Positions 53,256 through 63,837 of a stretch of 64,000 bases of DNA are shown piece after piece; position 1 is the stretch's first letter; every line of letters starts with the position of its first letter. The translations under genes and the position numbers were made by a program. The stretch covers positions 28,483 through 92,482 of the forward strand of contig WYBX01000065.1 in the NCBI GenBank assembly GCA_011525695.1, read 5' to 3'. The DNA comes from Verrucomicrobiia bacterium. GTDB lineage: Bacteria > Verrucomicrobiota > Verrucomicrobiia > Opitutales > Opitutaceae. The notes beneath the pieces were generated by a model, which saw only the letters and a program-made list of their open reading frames with translations, made no database searches and was not told the DNA's origin.

Positions 53256-53347
53256 GCAAATATGAACGCTCCGATGCCCTCATGATTGTCCCCTGCGACC
53301 TCCTTGTCCCAAAGCGATTGCACGCAAGAAAACGACGGCTGCACGGA

Positions 53348-54844
53348 TTACGGATCGATCCCGGCGGCGCGCAGGCCCGAACCCTTGACATCCCGGAGCT
53401 TGTCACCGAGTTCCAGCCGCATCTGATCCGCTGCGGCGCTGAGCCGCTGGACGACGTCGGGATTTGCCGCGGCGAGATTGCGCGTCTCGCCGGGGTCCTG
53501 ATCGAGATTGAAGAGGGACAGCCCGAGTTGTTCGACCCGGTAGCCGTGGCGGCTGGCAATCCCCTCGACGCCGGACTGCGTGATGGACTGGGGTGCGAGC
53601 CGTCCCCAGTTTGAGGGCTTGCCGTTCCGGCCGGGTTCCGCGGCAACCGTCAGATACGAATGCGGAAAGTGCAGCTTCCACGGGCCGCTGCGAACCGCGT
53701 GCAGTTCCGTGCCGGAATAGAAAAAGAGGACATCATGCGGAGTAACCGCGCCGGATTCGCCGAGCAGCAGCCCCTTCACCGAGCGGCCGTCAATCTTCCG
53801 GCTGGGCGGGCGGCCACCGACGAGTTCGGCCAGCGTCGGCATCCAGTCGATGGCCATGAAGGGCTCGGCGGATACGCGATCGCGCGGGACGCGACCGGGC
53901 CAGCGTACGATGCAGGGCACGCGCACGCCGCCTTCAAACGCCGTCAGCTTTCCTTCCCGTAGCGGGGTGGCAGCGCCGGCGTGCTCGCCGTAGGAAAGGA
54001 AGGGGCCGTTGTCCGACATGAAGATCACGAGGGTTTGCTGAGCGATGCCCAGCCGGTCGAGGGCCGCGAGAATTTCGCCCACCGACCAGTCGAGTTCCTC
54101 GATCACATCGCCATAGAGTCCGGCGGCGGAGCGGCCCCTGAATCGGTCTGAGGCGAAGATCGGAACGTGCGGCATGACGTGGGGCAGGTAGAGGAAGAAC
54201 GGGCCGGCGGCGTTGCGCTCGAGGAAGCGGATGGCGCGCTCGGTGAAACGGCGGGTGAACTGGGACTGGTCGGGGTCGAGTTCCACGACTGCCTCGCCAT
54301 CATAGAGCGGGAGCGGTGGCATCTCGGCCGCGAGGACCGGGTGGTATTTGGTGTTATCGTTGGAGTAGGGGATGCCGAGCCACTCGTCGAAACCGTGCCG
54401 GAGAGGATTGAATTTCGGCCGGGTGCCGAGGTGCCACTTGCCCATCCCCGCCGTGGCATAACCGCGGGATTTGAACATCTCGGGCAGCAGCCACTCGTCC
54501 TCATGCACGCCGCCACGACTGGTATGATTGAACGCGCCCTGCAGCCCGATCCGGTTGGGATAGGCGCCGGACAGAATAGCGGCCCGCGATGCCGTGCAGA
54601 CCGCCTGGGCGACGTAGAAGTTGGTGAAACGGGTGCCCTCCGCGGCCATCCGGTCCAGATGGGGCGTGCGGATGCCGCGGGCACCCTGGCTGGCGAGATC
54701 GGCATAGCCCATGTCGTCGGCGACGATCAGGACGACGTTCGGGGTGCCGATCGGATCTTGGGCAGCGCAGGCCGGAGACAGTGCCGGCACGATCCCGATC
54801 AGGGCAGCAAGCGCGCCGGACGGGAGCAGGGGAGTCGGGTTCAT
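53348..54844 (-). CDS. secreted type I sulfatase (CTASR type)
   Basis: The 498-residue product has a signal peptide (about 1-28), IVADDMGYADLAS and the formylglycine motif CTASRAAILSG (Cys 83; Ala in place of the canonical Pro). The GKWHLG and MSDNGPFLSYGEH blocks are in place. The Ala variant occurs in some active sulfatases, so activity is likely. It begins 1 bp after the stop of the upstream sulfatase gene, so the pair is probably cotranscribed. Confidence 0.93.
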   Translation of the reverse strand: MNPTPLLPSGALAALIGIVPALSPACAAQDPIGTPNVVLIVADDMGYADLASQGARGIRTPHLDRMAAEGTRFTNFYVAQAVCTASRAAILSGAYPNRIGLQGAFNHTSRGGVHEDEWLLPEMFKSRGYATAGMGKWHLGTRPKFNPLRHGFDEWLGIPYSNDNTKYHPVLAAEMPPLPLYDGEAVVELDPDQSQFTRRFTERAIRFLERNAAGPFFLYLPHVMPHVPIFASDRFRGRSAAGLYGDVIEELDWSVGEILAALDRLGIAQQTLVIFMSDNGPFLSYGEHAGAATPLREGKLTAFEGGVRVPCIVRWPGRVPRDRVSAEPFMAIDWMPTLAELVGGRPPSRKIDGRSVKGLLLGESGAVTPHDVLFFYSGTELHAVRSGPWKLHFPHSYLTVAAEPGRNGKPSNWGRLAPQSITQSGVEGIASRHGYRVEQLGLSLFNLDQDPGETRNLAAANPDVVQRLSAAADQMRLELGDKLRDVKGSGLRAAGIDP

Positions 54845-54845
54845 G

Positions 54846-56222
54846 TCAATTCAACTGGGGCGGAGCCGGCACGACCGTCGCGCGGTGGGCGGTGACGAGC
54901 CGGGAGATCCGTTCGAAGACGTCCGGATGTGCGGCGGCGACATCGCGCTTCTCCGACGGATCGCGGCCGAGGTGGAACAAGAGCGGCGGCTCGTGCACCT
55001 CCAGCGGAGCCTGGCCATAGCCGGTCTGGGTGCGAAAGTGTGCCTTCCATTCGCCGACGCGACAGGCGAAGAGTTCGTTGCCGCGGTAATAGAAGAACGG
55101 CCGTTCGGGAAGCGGCTGCCGGTGGAAGAGCAAAGGCCCCAGATCGATGCCATCGAGTGCTAACTTGTCTGGTTGCGGCGCCTGCGCGAGCACCAGCGCG
55201 GTCGGATAAAGATCGAGCACGGACGCCATTTCCGAGGTGACCCCGGGCTGGATCCGGCCGGGCATCCAGGCGATGCCCGGGACGCGCATCCCGCCCTCCC
55301 AGGTGCTGCCCTTGCCATCGCGGAGGAGTCCCGCGCTGCCGCCTTGATCCCGCATCGTCAGCCAGGGGCCGTTGTCGCTGGCAAAAATGACCAGCGTGTT
55401 TTCCGCCAGGCCCTCCTTGCGCAGAGTCGCGAGCACCTCGCCGACGCTCCAGTCGAGTTCTGCGACCGCGTCGCCGTAGATCCCTGCCCGGCTCTTTCCC
55501 TTGAAGGCGGGCGAGGCAAACAGCGGCACGTGGGGAAAGGTGTGCGCGAAATAGAGGAAGAAGGGACGCTGCCCGTGCTCGCGGATGAAGGCGACGGCCT
55601 GCTCGGTGTACCGCCGCGTCAGCGTCGACTGATTAGCCGGCTGCTCGATGATTTTCCCATTATGAAGGAGTGGGACATTCCAGCCGTCGGCGGGCGGGTT
55701 GGGAGAACCGGAGGAGCCCTGGGGCAGACCGGGTTTTTTGTCCATGTCATTTGAATACGGCAGCCCGTAGGAACGATCGAAGCCCTGATCGAGCGGCCGG
55801 GAGCCGGGGTGGATGCCCAGGTGCCACTTGCCGACGTGGGCCGTGGCGTAGCCGGCGTCCTTCAGTGCCTCAGCGAGCGTGACCTCGGCCGGGGGCAATC
55901 CTCCCTTGGAATCCGGGAACAGCACGCGGCGTGCGGCCGCCATGCCGCTGCGCAGCGCATAGCGTCCCGTGAGCAGCGCGGCGCGGCTGGGCGTGCACAC
56001 TTCCGCACCGGAATAGAAGTCCGTGAACCTCAGGCCCTCCGCCGCCATGCGATCCAGGTTGGGCGTACGAATGACCGGCGAGCCGTAGCAGCCGAGGTCA
56101 CCATAGCCAAGGTCGTCGGCATAGATGACGACAATGTTCGATTGCGACTCCGCGGCGGCGATCGGCAGGCCCCCGAAGAGGACCGTGAACGCGAACAGAC
56201 AGGCATGACGGAAAGGACTCAT
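54846..56222 (-). CDS. secreted type I sulfatase (CTPSR type)
   Basis: From ATG 56222 the 458-residue product has a signal peptide (about 1-25), IYADDLGYGDLGCYGSP and the classical motif CTPSRAALLTG (Cys 76). GKWHLG and ASDNGPWLTMRDQ blocks are present. It is the first gene of a three-sulfatase row. The three proteins differ clearly from each other, so they are likely to have separate sulfate-position or sugar specificities rather than being fresh copies. Confidence 0.93.
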   Translation of the reverse strand: MSPFRHACLFAFTVLFGGLPIAAAESQSNIVVIYADDLGYGDLGCYGSPVIRTPNLDRMAAEGLRFTDFYSGAEVCTPSRAALLTGRYALRSGMAAARRVLFPDSKGGLPPAEVTLAEALKDAGYATAHVGKWHLGIHPGSRPLDQGFDRSYGLPYSNDMDKKPGLPQGSSGSPNPPADGWNVPLLHNGKIIEQPANQSTLTRRYTEQAVAFIREHGQRPFFLYFAHTFPHVPLFASPAFKGKSRAGIYGDAVAELDWSVGEVLATLRKEGLAENTLVIFASDNGPWLTMRDQGGSAGLLRDGKGSTWEGGMRVPGIAWMPGRIQPGVTSEMASVLDLYPTALVLAQAPQPDKLALDGIDLGPLLFHRQPLPERPFFYYRGNELFACRVGEWKAHFRTQTGYGQAPLEVHEPPLLFHLGRDPSEKRDVAAAHPDVFERISRLVTAHRATVVPAPPQLN

Positions 56223-56441
56223 GGACGTGGTAGGTGAAATGTTCTCGAACACTGCGGCATCCTGGTCCCGGGTTCGAGCCTCAACGAAAACGAAGACGTT
56301 TCAGCCAAAAAAAGGCTCAAGAGGCGCGACATGCTTCATTTTGTCCGGCGCCGGGGCTGACTGCCCGTTCCGGCTGGTATTCCGGCGATCCGCGCATTCA
56401 TACTGAACGCCCGGCCGCCGACGACGGCACGCTCCGGAACC

Positions 56442-57251
56442 ATGACTCGCCCGATGAAGCACGGGTTCTTCGCCGCGGAACGGCCGCTGGTGTTTGCGCA
56501 TCGCGGCGGTGCGGCGTTGGCGCCGGAGAACACGCTGAAGGCCTTCGAGCAGGGGCTCAGGCTCGGCGCCGATGGGCTGGAACTCGATGTGAGACTTTCG
56601 AGCGACGGGATCGTGATGGTGCATCACGATCGACTGCTGGAGCGCACCACGAACCTGCACGGGCCAATCGGCGCACGGACGGCGGGCGAACTCGCGCGGG
56701 CAGATGCTGGCTGGCATTTCCGGAGGGAGGGGGAGTTTCCGTTTCGCGGCTTCGGCATCACGGTGCCGACGCTGGCCGACGTGCTGGCGCGATTTACGGG
56801 GATCCGCGTGATCATCGAATTAAAGGACGACAGCCCCGCGCTGGCCCGCGCAGTGGTCGCAGTCGTCCGCAGTGCCGGTGCGGTCGAACGAGTTTGCCTC
56901 GGATCGTTCGCAATTGGCGGGTTGCGCATTGCGAGATCGGTCGAGCCGACGATGGCGACGAGTGCGGCGCGACTCGAGGTGGGCTGGGCATTGCTCCGGG
57001 CGTGGTGTCGGTGGCCGGCGGTGCGTGTCCCCTATGCCGGCTACCAAGTGCCGAAAAGTTCGGGACGTCTGCGGGTCGTTTCACCCCGGTTCGTCGACGC
57101 CGCGCACCGTGCCGGGCTTGGCGTCCAGGTCTGGACGATCGACACCATCGCCGAGGCTTCACGACTGATGGCGCAGGGAGTGGATGCCTTGATCACGGAT
57201 CGTCCCGATTTGATCGTTCCGGTCGTCAGATCGCACCCGAGGGCAGGATGA
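56442..57251 (+). CDS. glycerophosphodiester phosphodiesterase
   Basis: The 269-residue, leaderless product has the GDPD signature: HRGGAALAPENT (catalytic His and Glu), ELDVRLSSDG (metal ligands) and MVHHDRLLERTT (second catalytic His), followed by VRVIIELKDD and the final ALITDRPDLI. It hydrolyses glycerophosphodiesters to sn-glycerol 3-phosphate and alcohol. No glycerol uptake gene is adjacent. It converges with hisF across about 60 bp. Confidence 0.9.
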   Translation: MTRPMKHGFFAAERPLVFAHRGGAALAPENTLKAFEQGLRLGADGLELDVRLSSDGIVMVHHDRLLERTTNLHGPIGARTAGELARADAGWHFRREGEFPFRGFGITVPTLADVLARFTGIRVIIELKDDSPALARAVVAVVRSAGAVERVCLGSFAIGGLRIARSVEPTMATSAARLEVGWALLRAWCRWPAVRVPYAGYQVPKSSGRLRVVSPRFVDAAHRAGLGVQVWTIDTIAEASRLMAQGVDALITDRPDLIVPVVRSHPRAG

Positions 57252-57311
57252 GGAACGTCTGCCGGCCCACGAATACCACCAATCCCTGGTGCCGGCTCTG
57301 CCGGGTTGGGA

Positions 57312-58073
57312 TCAGTGCCGGACTTGCACCCCTTGTTCGGCCAGATAAGCCTTCACCTGCGGAATGCTGAACGTGCCGAAATGAAACAGGCTCGCTGCGA
57401 GCACGGCGCTTGCACCGCCGGTTTCAAGCACCTCGGCGAAATGGCGCAACGTCCCAGCTCCTCCGCTCGCAATGACCGGGACGGGAACGGCGGCGCTCAC
57501 GGCGCGGGTGAGCGCGCAGTCGTAGCCGGCCTGGGTCCCGTCGGCGTCCATGCTGGTCAGCAGAATCTCGCCGGCACCGAGCTCGGCGGCGCGGCTGGCC
57601 CAGGCGATGGCATCCAACTCGGTCGGATGACGGCCACCATGGGTATAGACGCGCCACGATCTCCCATCCGGCTCCCGCTTGGCGTCGATGGCGACGACAA
57701 TGCATTGGGCACCGAAGCGGGCGGAGGCGGCGCGGATAAGCCCGGGCTCCTTGATCGCGGCGGTGTTGAGGGAGACCTTGTCGGCACCCGATTTCAGCAT
57801 GGCCTCGATGTCCGCCACCGTGCGCAGTCCACCGCCAACGGTGAGGGGCATGAAGCATTGCTCGGCGGTGGCGGCGACCACCTCGTGCATGATGCTGCGA
57901 TTGTCGCTCGAGGCGGTGATATCCAGGAAGACGAGTTCATCGGCACCCTGGGCATCATAGGCACGCGCACATTCGACGGGATCCCCGGCATCACGCAGTT
58001 CCTGGAACTTCACGCCCTTGACCACGCGGCCGGCATTGACGTCGAGACAGGGAATGATTCTACGCGAGAGCAC
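57312..58073 (-). CDS. hisF: imidazole glycerol phosphate synthase, cyclase subunit
   Basis: From GTG 58073 the product has 253 residues and begins [12 protein letters not shown], as in other HisF proteins; TTG 58079 would add two residues. The (beta/alpha)8 barrel contains the catalytic Asp residues in [13 protein letters not shown] and [12 protein letters not shown], and phosphate loops GGGLRT and ASGGAG. With HisH it makes imidazole glycerol phosphate and AICAR. HisH and HisA are not in the window. It has a repeat-rich inverted region directly upstream. Confidence 0.95.
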   Translation of the reverse strand: MLSRRIIPCLDVNAGRVVKGVKFQELRDAGDPVECARAYDAQGADELVFLDITASSDNRSIMHEVVAATAEQCFMPLTVGGGLRTVADIEAMLKSGADKVSLNTAAIKEPGLIRAASARFGAQCIVVAIDAKREPDGRSWRVYTHGGRHPTELDAIAWASRAAELGAGEILLTSMDADGTQAGYDCALTRAVSAAVPVPVIASGGAGTLRHFAEVLETGGASAVLAASLFHFGTFSIPQVKAYLAEQGVQVRH

Positions 58074-58081
58074 GGGCAAAA

Positions 58082-58256
58082 AGTAGCGGGTAGCGAGTAA
58101 CGGGTAGCGAGTAGAAATGGCGTCGACCCGGTGAATTCACACTCCGTCATGCTTTGATCCAAAACCCTGTAGGCTTCCGAAGATGGACCGATCCGCCCCC
58201 GCACGGAAGCGGAGCGGAGAGCGGAAGGAGATGCTCGCTACTCGCTACCCACTACT
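58082..58256. repeat. inverted GTAGCGGGTAGCGAG repeat pair upstream of hisF
   Basis: Left arm AGTAGCGGGTAGCGAGTAAC (58082-58101, extended to 58104) pairs with CTCGCTACTCGCTACCCACT (58234-58253, extended to 58256), with 3 mismatches over 23 nt. It lies between hisF and the following minus-strand gene. The unit is shared with 53202-53233. Confidence 0.7.
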
Positions 58257-58260
58257 GCCT

Positions 58261-60021
58261 TCAGCCCTCCAGATGGGTGACATCCGGCTCGAAGTTCACG
58301 GCGAGCCGGTAGACGTGGCCGGGCCGCATGATCAACGGATGATCCCGAATCAGGTACTGCAGATAGTGGACCTTGCCGTAGTTGGTCCGGTAGGTCGGGT
58401 CTGCGCTGACCACGTCGGTCTCGCGCCAGGTGGCCTGAAAGTCATCCTTGGCCACGCTGCAGCGGTGCCCTTGGGGTCCCAGGGTGAGGGCGCCGCCGAC
58501 ATGGTATTTTGAATGCGGTGCGGCGATGGCGAGGCAGTACCGGAATTTGTCCAGGGTGACCTGCTGCTTCACGGTGTAGGCAAACTCGCAGCTGATCTTG
58601 TTGCCGGCGAAGTTCCACTGGACCTTCGCGCTGCCCAGCCCCTTCACGAACTCCTCCTTGAGATTGATGAGTTCCGGCTGCTCGTAGCGGAAATAGAAGC
58701 TGTTGCGGAGGCCCAATCCGGTGACGCAGTTCCGGCCATAGAATGACGGGAGCGTCACGTGCTCGCCGAACGTCAGCTCGGGGAGCATGATCGGCGCGTA
58801 CACATTGTTCGGCCAGTCGAAGATCCCGGGCGAATGGGGAAATGCGAGGGAATCGCTGGTGAGCGTCGAGCCGGAGCTGATCAGCGGCACCTGGAGATGC
58901 AGCCCGGACTCGGCATCGCGGTAGAGGAAAAGGCCCTGTTCCTTGCGGTTGGACTTGTCGAAAATGACGAACCGGCCGCTGGTGCGCTGCGCCTCGATCT
59001 TGGGCGCGCCCTGTGGCATCTGGATGGTCTTCGCGAGCCGCGACCACTGGCAGAGGTAGCGAGCGGCATCGAAATTGGCCATCCGGGTGGTGTGGCTGGA
59101 ATAGGCGGTGCGCTCGTTGTCCCGCACATCGAGGAAACCATGTTCCTGGTCGAGGTAGGTCTCGTAGAAGAACATGAACAGCCGGCGCAGGATGTCGTAA
59201 TACTTCACCTTCTGGTCGTCGGCGATCCAGCCGTCGCGGAGTCCCTGCAGAATGAGGCTGATGCAGTGCATCTGCCCGTAGGCGCCCGCTGCCCGGCCAA
59301 ACGCCCAGCCGAGGCCGTCGTGCCGGACCAGATCTGGCATCATCTTGATGTATTTCTCGGCATACGTCCGCAGGGTGGGCAGCTTGCGGTCGCGCACGCC
59401 ACTGTTGGCGTGCAGCTGCAGCGCGGAACGCGTGAAGACGAAAGTCATCACGCCATAGAGGTTGAAATTACCGCCCAGCCCGTGGGTGGCGTCGTCGAAG
59501 AACCCGGCCGAGCTGGTCTGGTTGATGCGATCGACCATCCGTTCGATCAGCCGCGAGGTTTCGTCCTTCTTCGACAGGCCGAGGCTGAAACGCGCGACCG
59601 CTTTCGCGACATTGAAGGCCTGCCAGTGATTGTCGTAGTCGCTGCGGTGCAGGAGCGCCTTGTCGATTCGAACCTGGGTTTCCTCGACCAGCCGCTCCCA
59701 GACCGGATTGCGCTCCTTGGATGGTCCGAAGCAGAGCAGCCCGAGCGAGGCATAGGCGAGGCCGTTTTCGGCCGCCGGCTCCGTGAACATCTGGGCGGTG
59801 ATGCAGCGGGCCGCGAGGTCGATGAGATCGTGTCCCTTCAGGGTGGATTCGCCGGTCGCGCGATAGAATTCCCCGAGCGCATAGGCCACGTGTCCGGGCT
59901 CATCCGGGCGGGACTGCTCGTCATTGGCGGGAAGAACGGTGCCGTCGGGCTGGATGGAGTCGAGATTGTGGCCCAACATCGAGCGGGCCATGTCGAGACA
60001 TTGCTCGGAGAAACTGTGCAT
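58261..60021 (-). CDS. uncharacterised 586-residue protein, predicted alpha-toroid plus beta-sandwich
   Basis: I do not recognise the family with certainty. The first ~330 residues are helix-rich with recurrent aromatic/Ala motifs (HWQAFNVAKAVARF, YDILRRLFMFFYETYLDQ), as expected for an (alpha/alpha)-toroid, and the last ~250 residues are beta-rich (GLFLYRDAESGLHLQVPL, YRLAVNFEPDV). This resembles the architecture of heparinase-like or DUF-type polysaccharide lyases and hydrolases. There is no signal peptide. The protein is long and well-formed, so a real enzyme is likely. The gene lies between hisF and rho. Confidence 0.7.
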   Translation of the reverse strand: MHSFSEQCLDMARSMLGHNLDSIQPDGTVLPANDEQSRPDEPGHVAYALGEFYRATGESTLKGHDLIDLAARCITAQMFTEPAAENGLAYASLGLLCFGPSKERNPVWERLVEETQVRIDKALLHRSDYDNHWQAFNVAKAVARFSLGLSKKDETSRLIERMVDRINQTSSAGFFDDATHGLGGNFNLYGVMTFVFTRSALQLHANSGVRDRKLPTLRTYAEKYIKMMPDLVRHDGLGWAFGRAAGAYGQMHCISLILQGLRDGWIADDQKVKYYDILRRLFMFFYETYLDQEHGFLDVRDNERTAYSSHTTRMANFDAARYLCQWSRLAKTIQMPQGAPKIEAQRTSGRFVIFDKSNRKEQGLFLYRDAESGLHLQVPLISSGSTLTSDSLAFPHSPGIFDWPNNVYAPIMLPELTFGEHVTLPSFYGRNCVTGLGLRNSFYFRYEQPELINLKEEFVKGLGSAKVQWNFAGNKISCEFAYTVKQQVTLDKFRYCLAIAAPHSKYHVGGALTLGPQGHRCSVAKDDFQATWRETDVVSADPTYRTNYGKVHYLQYLIRDHPLIMRPGHVYRLAVNFEPDVTHLEG

Positions 60022-60194
60022 GCTTGGTTTGCTGGTGGCGGAGAAGGCGGATGCCGGACCTGAAAGAACCCCATGAATCTCAGGAGAATCAGGTGCGGAG
60101 CAAGAGGTTTTCGCGGGGCGAAGACCTGAAGTTGGATTTCCTGCTCAAGGGCGGGGCGGGGTTTGTCCGGTGGCCGGTCGCGCCCGGCCGGCGG

Positions 60195-61421
60195 CTAGCG
60201 TGCAATCAGCTTCAGGAATTCGGCGTTCGTCTTGGTCTTCGACAGGCGCGCAATCATGGTTTCGGTCGACTCCTCGATCTTCTGCTGGACCAGGGCGCGG
60301 CGGAAAAAGTGGATGCCCTCGAGTGATTTCGAGTCGATCAGCAGTTCTTCCTTCCGGGTGCCGCTGGCCGCCACGTTGATGGCCGGCCACAGCCGCATCT
60401 CGGCGCATTTGCGATCGAGGACGAGCTCCATGTTGCCCGTGCCCTTGAACTCCTGGAAGATGACATCGTCCATCCGGCTGCCGGTCTCGACGAGCACCGA
60501 GGCGATGATGGTGAGCGAGCCGGCCTCCTCGGTCTTGCGGGCGGTGGCGAAGAGTTGCCGGGGCTTTTCCAGGGCCCGGACGTCGAGGCCGCCGGAACCG
60601 GTGCGGCCGGAATTCCGGGCGGTGTTGTGCGCCCGGGCCAGCCGGGTGATCGAATCGAGGAAGAGCACCACATCGCGGCCTGTCTCCACGAGCCGCTTGG
60701 CGCGCTCGATGCAGAGGTCGGCAATCCGGAGATGGTTCTCAATCTGCTCATCGTTCGAGGAGGCCCAGATTTCCGCCGCCGTGACACTGCGCTTGAAGTC
60801 CGTGACCTCCTCGGGCCGCTCGTCAACCAGCAGAATCATCACGTGGCATTCGGGATTGTTCTCGAGTACCCCGAGCGCCATATCCCGGAGCAGGGTCGTC
60901 TTGCCGGTCCGGGGAGGCGCGACGATGAGCCCGCGGGTGCCCTTGCCGATGGGGCAGAAGAGATCGACGGCCCGGGTCGTCATCCGCCCGTCCTGCATTT
61001 CCAGCTTCAGGTGCTGGTTCGGCGAAACGGTGGTGAGCGTGGTGAATTCGTAGCGGCTGCGACGCTCCTCGAGCGGGAGTCCGTCCACCGTCTCGATGAA
61101 CTTCATCTTGGGGTTGGGGAAGCGGCCTTCGGGCGGAAAGGCGGTGCCGCCAATCATCATGCCCTGCCGCAGCTTGAACCGGCGTATGAGCTCCTTCGGT
61201 ACGAACGGGTCCGAGGGGCGCCGCTTGCTGCCGCGCGAGATGTCGATCAGCTGGCCATTGCCCCCCCGCTGCAAATCGATGTCGAGGACACCCTCGACCC
61301 GGATCGAGTTGTCAACCGGCGCAGCCGCCGGCTGCGGGTTCTCGTCGGGGGCGGGCGGCGGGGTCGACGCATTTTCGGCGGCCGGATGGTCCGCGGTGGC
61401 GGACGGACTTTTCTTTTCCAT
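60195..61421 (-). CDS. rho: transcription termination factor Rho
   Basis: From ATG 61421 the 408-residue product starts with a 35-residue disordered Pro/Ala-rich segment instead of the helical N-terminal bundle of E. coli Rho, followed by the RNA-binding cold-shock-like domain (about 38-118, QLIDISRGSKRRPSDPFVP and IRRFKLRQGMMIGG) and the hexameric ATPase core with Walker A VAPPRTGKTT (168-177), Walker B DVVLFLDSITRLARAHN, Arg-finger candidates and VDERPEEVTDFKRSV. Rho terminates transcription, so it fits with the rarity of T-tract terminators here. It diverges from acs. Confidence 0.96.
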   Translation of the reverse strand: MEKKSPSATADHPAAENASTPPPAPDENPQPAAAPVDNSIRVEGVLDIDLQRGGNGQLIDISRGSKRRPSDPFVPKELIRRFKLRQGMMIGGTAFPPEGRFPNPKMKFIETVDGLPLEERRSRYEFTTLTTVSPNQHLKLEMQDGRMTTRAVDLFCPIGKGTRGLIVAPPRTGKTTLLRDMALGVLENNPECHVMILLVDERPEEVTDFKRSVTAAEIWASSNDEQIENHLRIADLCIERAKRLVETGRDVVLFLDSITRLARAHNTARNSGRTGSGGLDVRALEKPRQLFATARKTEEAGSLTIIASVLVETGSRMDDVIFQEFKGTGNMELVLDRKCAEMRLWPAINVAASGTRKEELLIDSKSLEGIHFFRRALVQQKIEESTETMIARLSKTKTNAEFLKLIAR

Positions 61422-61460
61422 GACAATACAGTTGGGTGAGGCAGAAACACGTCCCTGCGC

Positions 61461-61489
61461 TTGACGCTCGAAACTTGCGGCGGGATAAG
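61461..61489 (+). promoter_or_regulatory. candidate acs promoter
   Basis: TTGACG at 61461-61466 and GATAAG at 61484-61489 are separated by exactly 17 bp, giving a predicted leader of about 35 nt to the GTG of acs. Match to the consensus is moderate. It overlaps the rho upstream region. Confidence 0.4.
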
Positions 61490-61530
61490 AGGCGCGGTTC
61501 GCGATCTTAAACCCTACAATCGACACCCAC

Positions 61531-63489
<1,959 letters not shown>

Positions 63490-63508
63490 ACAAGCAGCCT
63501 GTCCGACC

Positions 63509-63570
63509 TAGCAGACCGTCGGACTCGCAGTCGAGCGCAGCAAGCATTCATAAGTCCGACACGCTGCTAG
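63509..63570. repeat. stem-loop after acs (TAGCAG..GTCGGACT family)
   Basis: The left arm TAGCAGACCGTCGGACT (63509-63525) pairs with AGTCCGACACGCTGCTA (63553-63569) at 14 of 17 positions, with a 27-nt loop. The right arm is nearly identical to the sequence at 4873-4892, so this is a dispersed element. Confidence 0.65.
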
Positions 63571-63579
63571 GAAATCCGG

Positions 63580-63715
63580 TTTTCGAGGAGCGAATGCGAG
63601 CCGGACAACCGGCAGGCTGCATTGCTGCCGGTCGATTTGCGCGAATGGTACCGGCGAAACATCTGGCGCACTTCGTCCTCGATGCGCTGGAGACGGTCGG
63701 CGAGGGAATGTTCAA
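63580..63715 (+). pseudogene. frameshifted N-terminal fragment of an IS1182-type transposase
   Basis: One reading frame gives ECEPDNRQAALLPVDLREW and then, from 63648 in the frame one base back, VPAKHLAHFVLDALE. Joined, these match the conserved start of IS1182-type transposases (PDQ..LLPPDLREWVPEDHLAHFVLD). A single-base deletion at about 63648 breaks the frame, and similarity is lost after about 63700. It is a decayed insertion sequence relic, adjacent to the stem-loop after acs. Confidence 0.65.
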
Positions 63716-63837
63716 AGTGAACGTCCGCCGGCCACGCAGGCGGAATTCAGAGCGAGCGGCCGCGTCCGAAACGACCGCCATCTCCAATCCGGCTGCTGCC
63801 GGAGGAGTTGGGCGCGCCGGATGACCGGACCGAAGTT

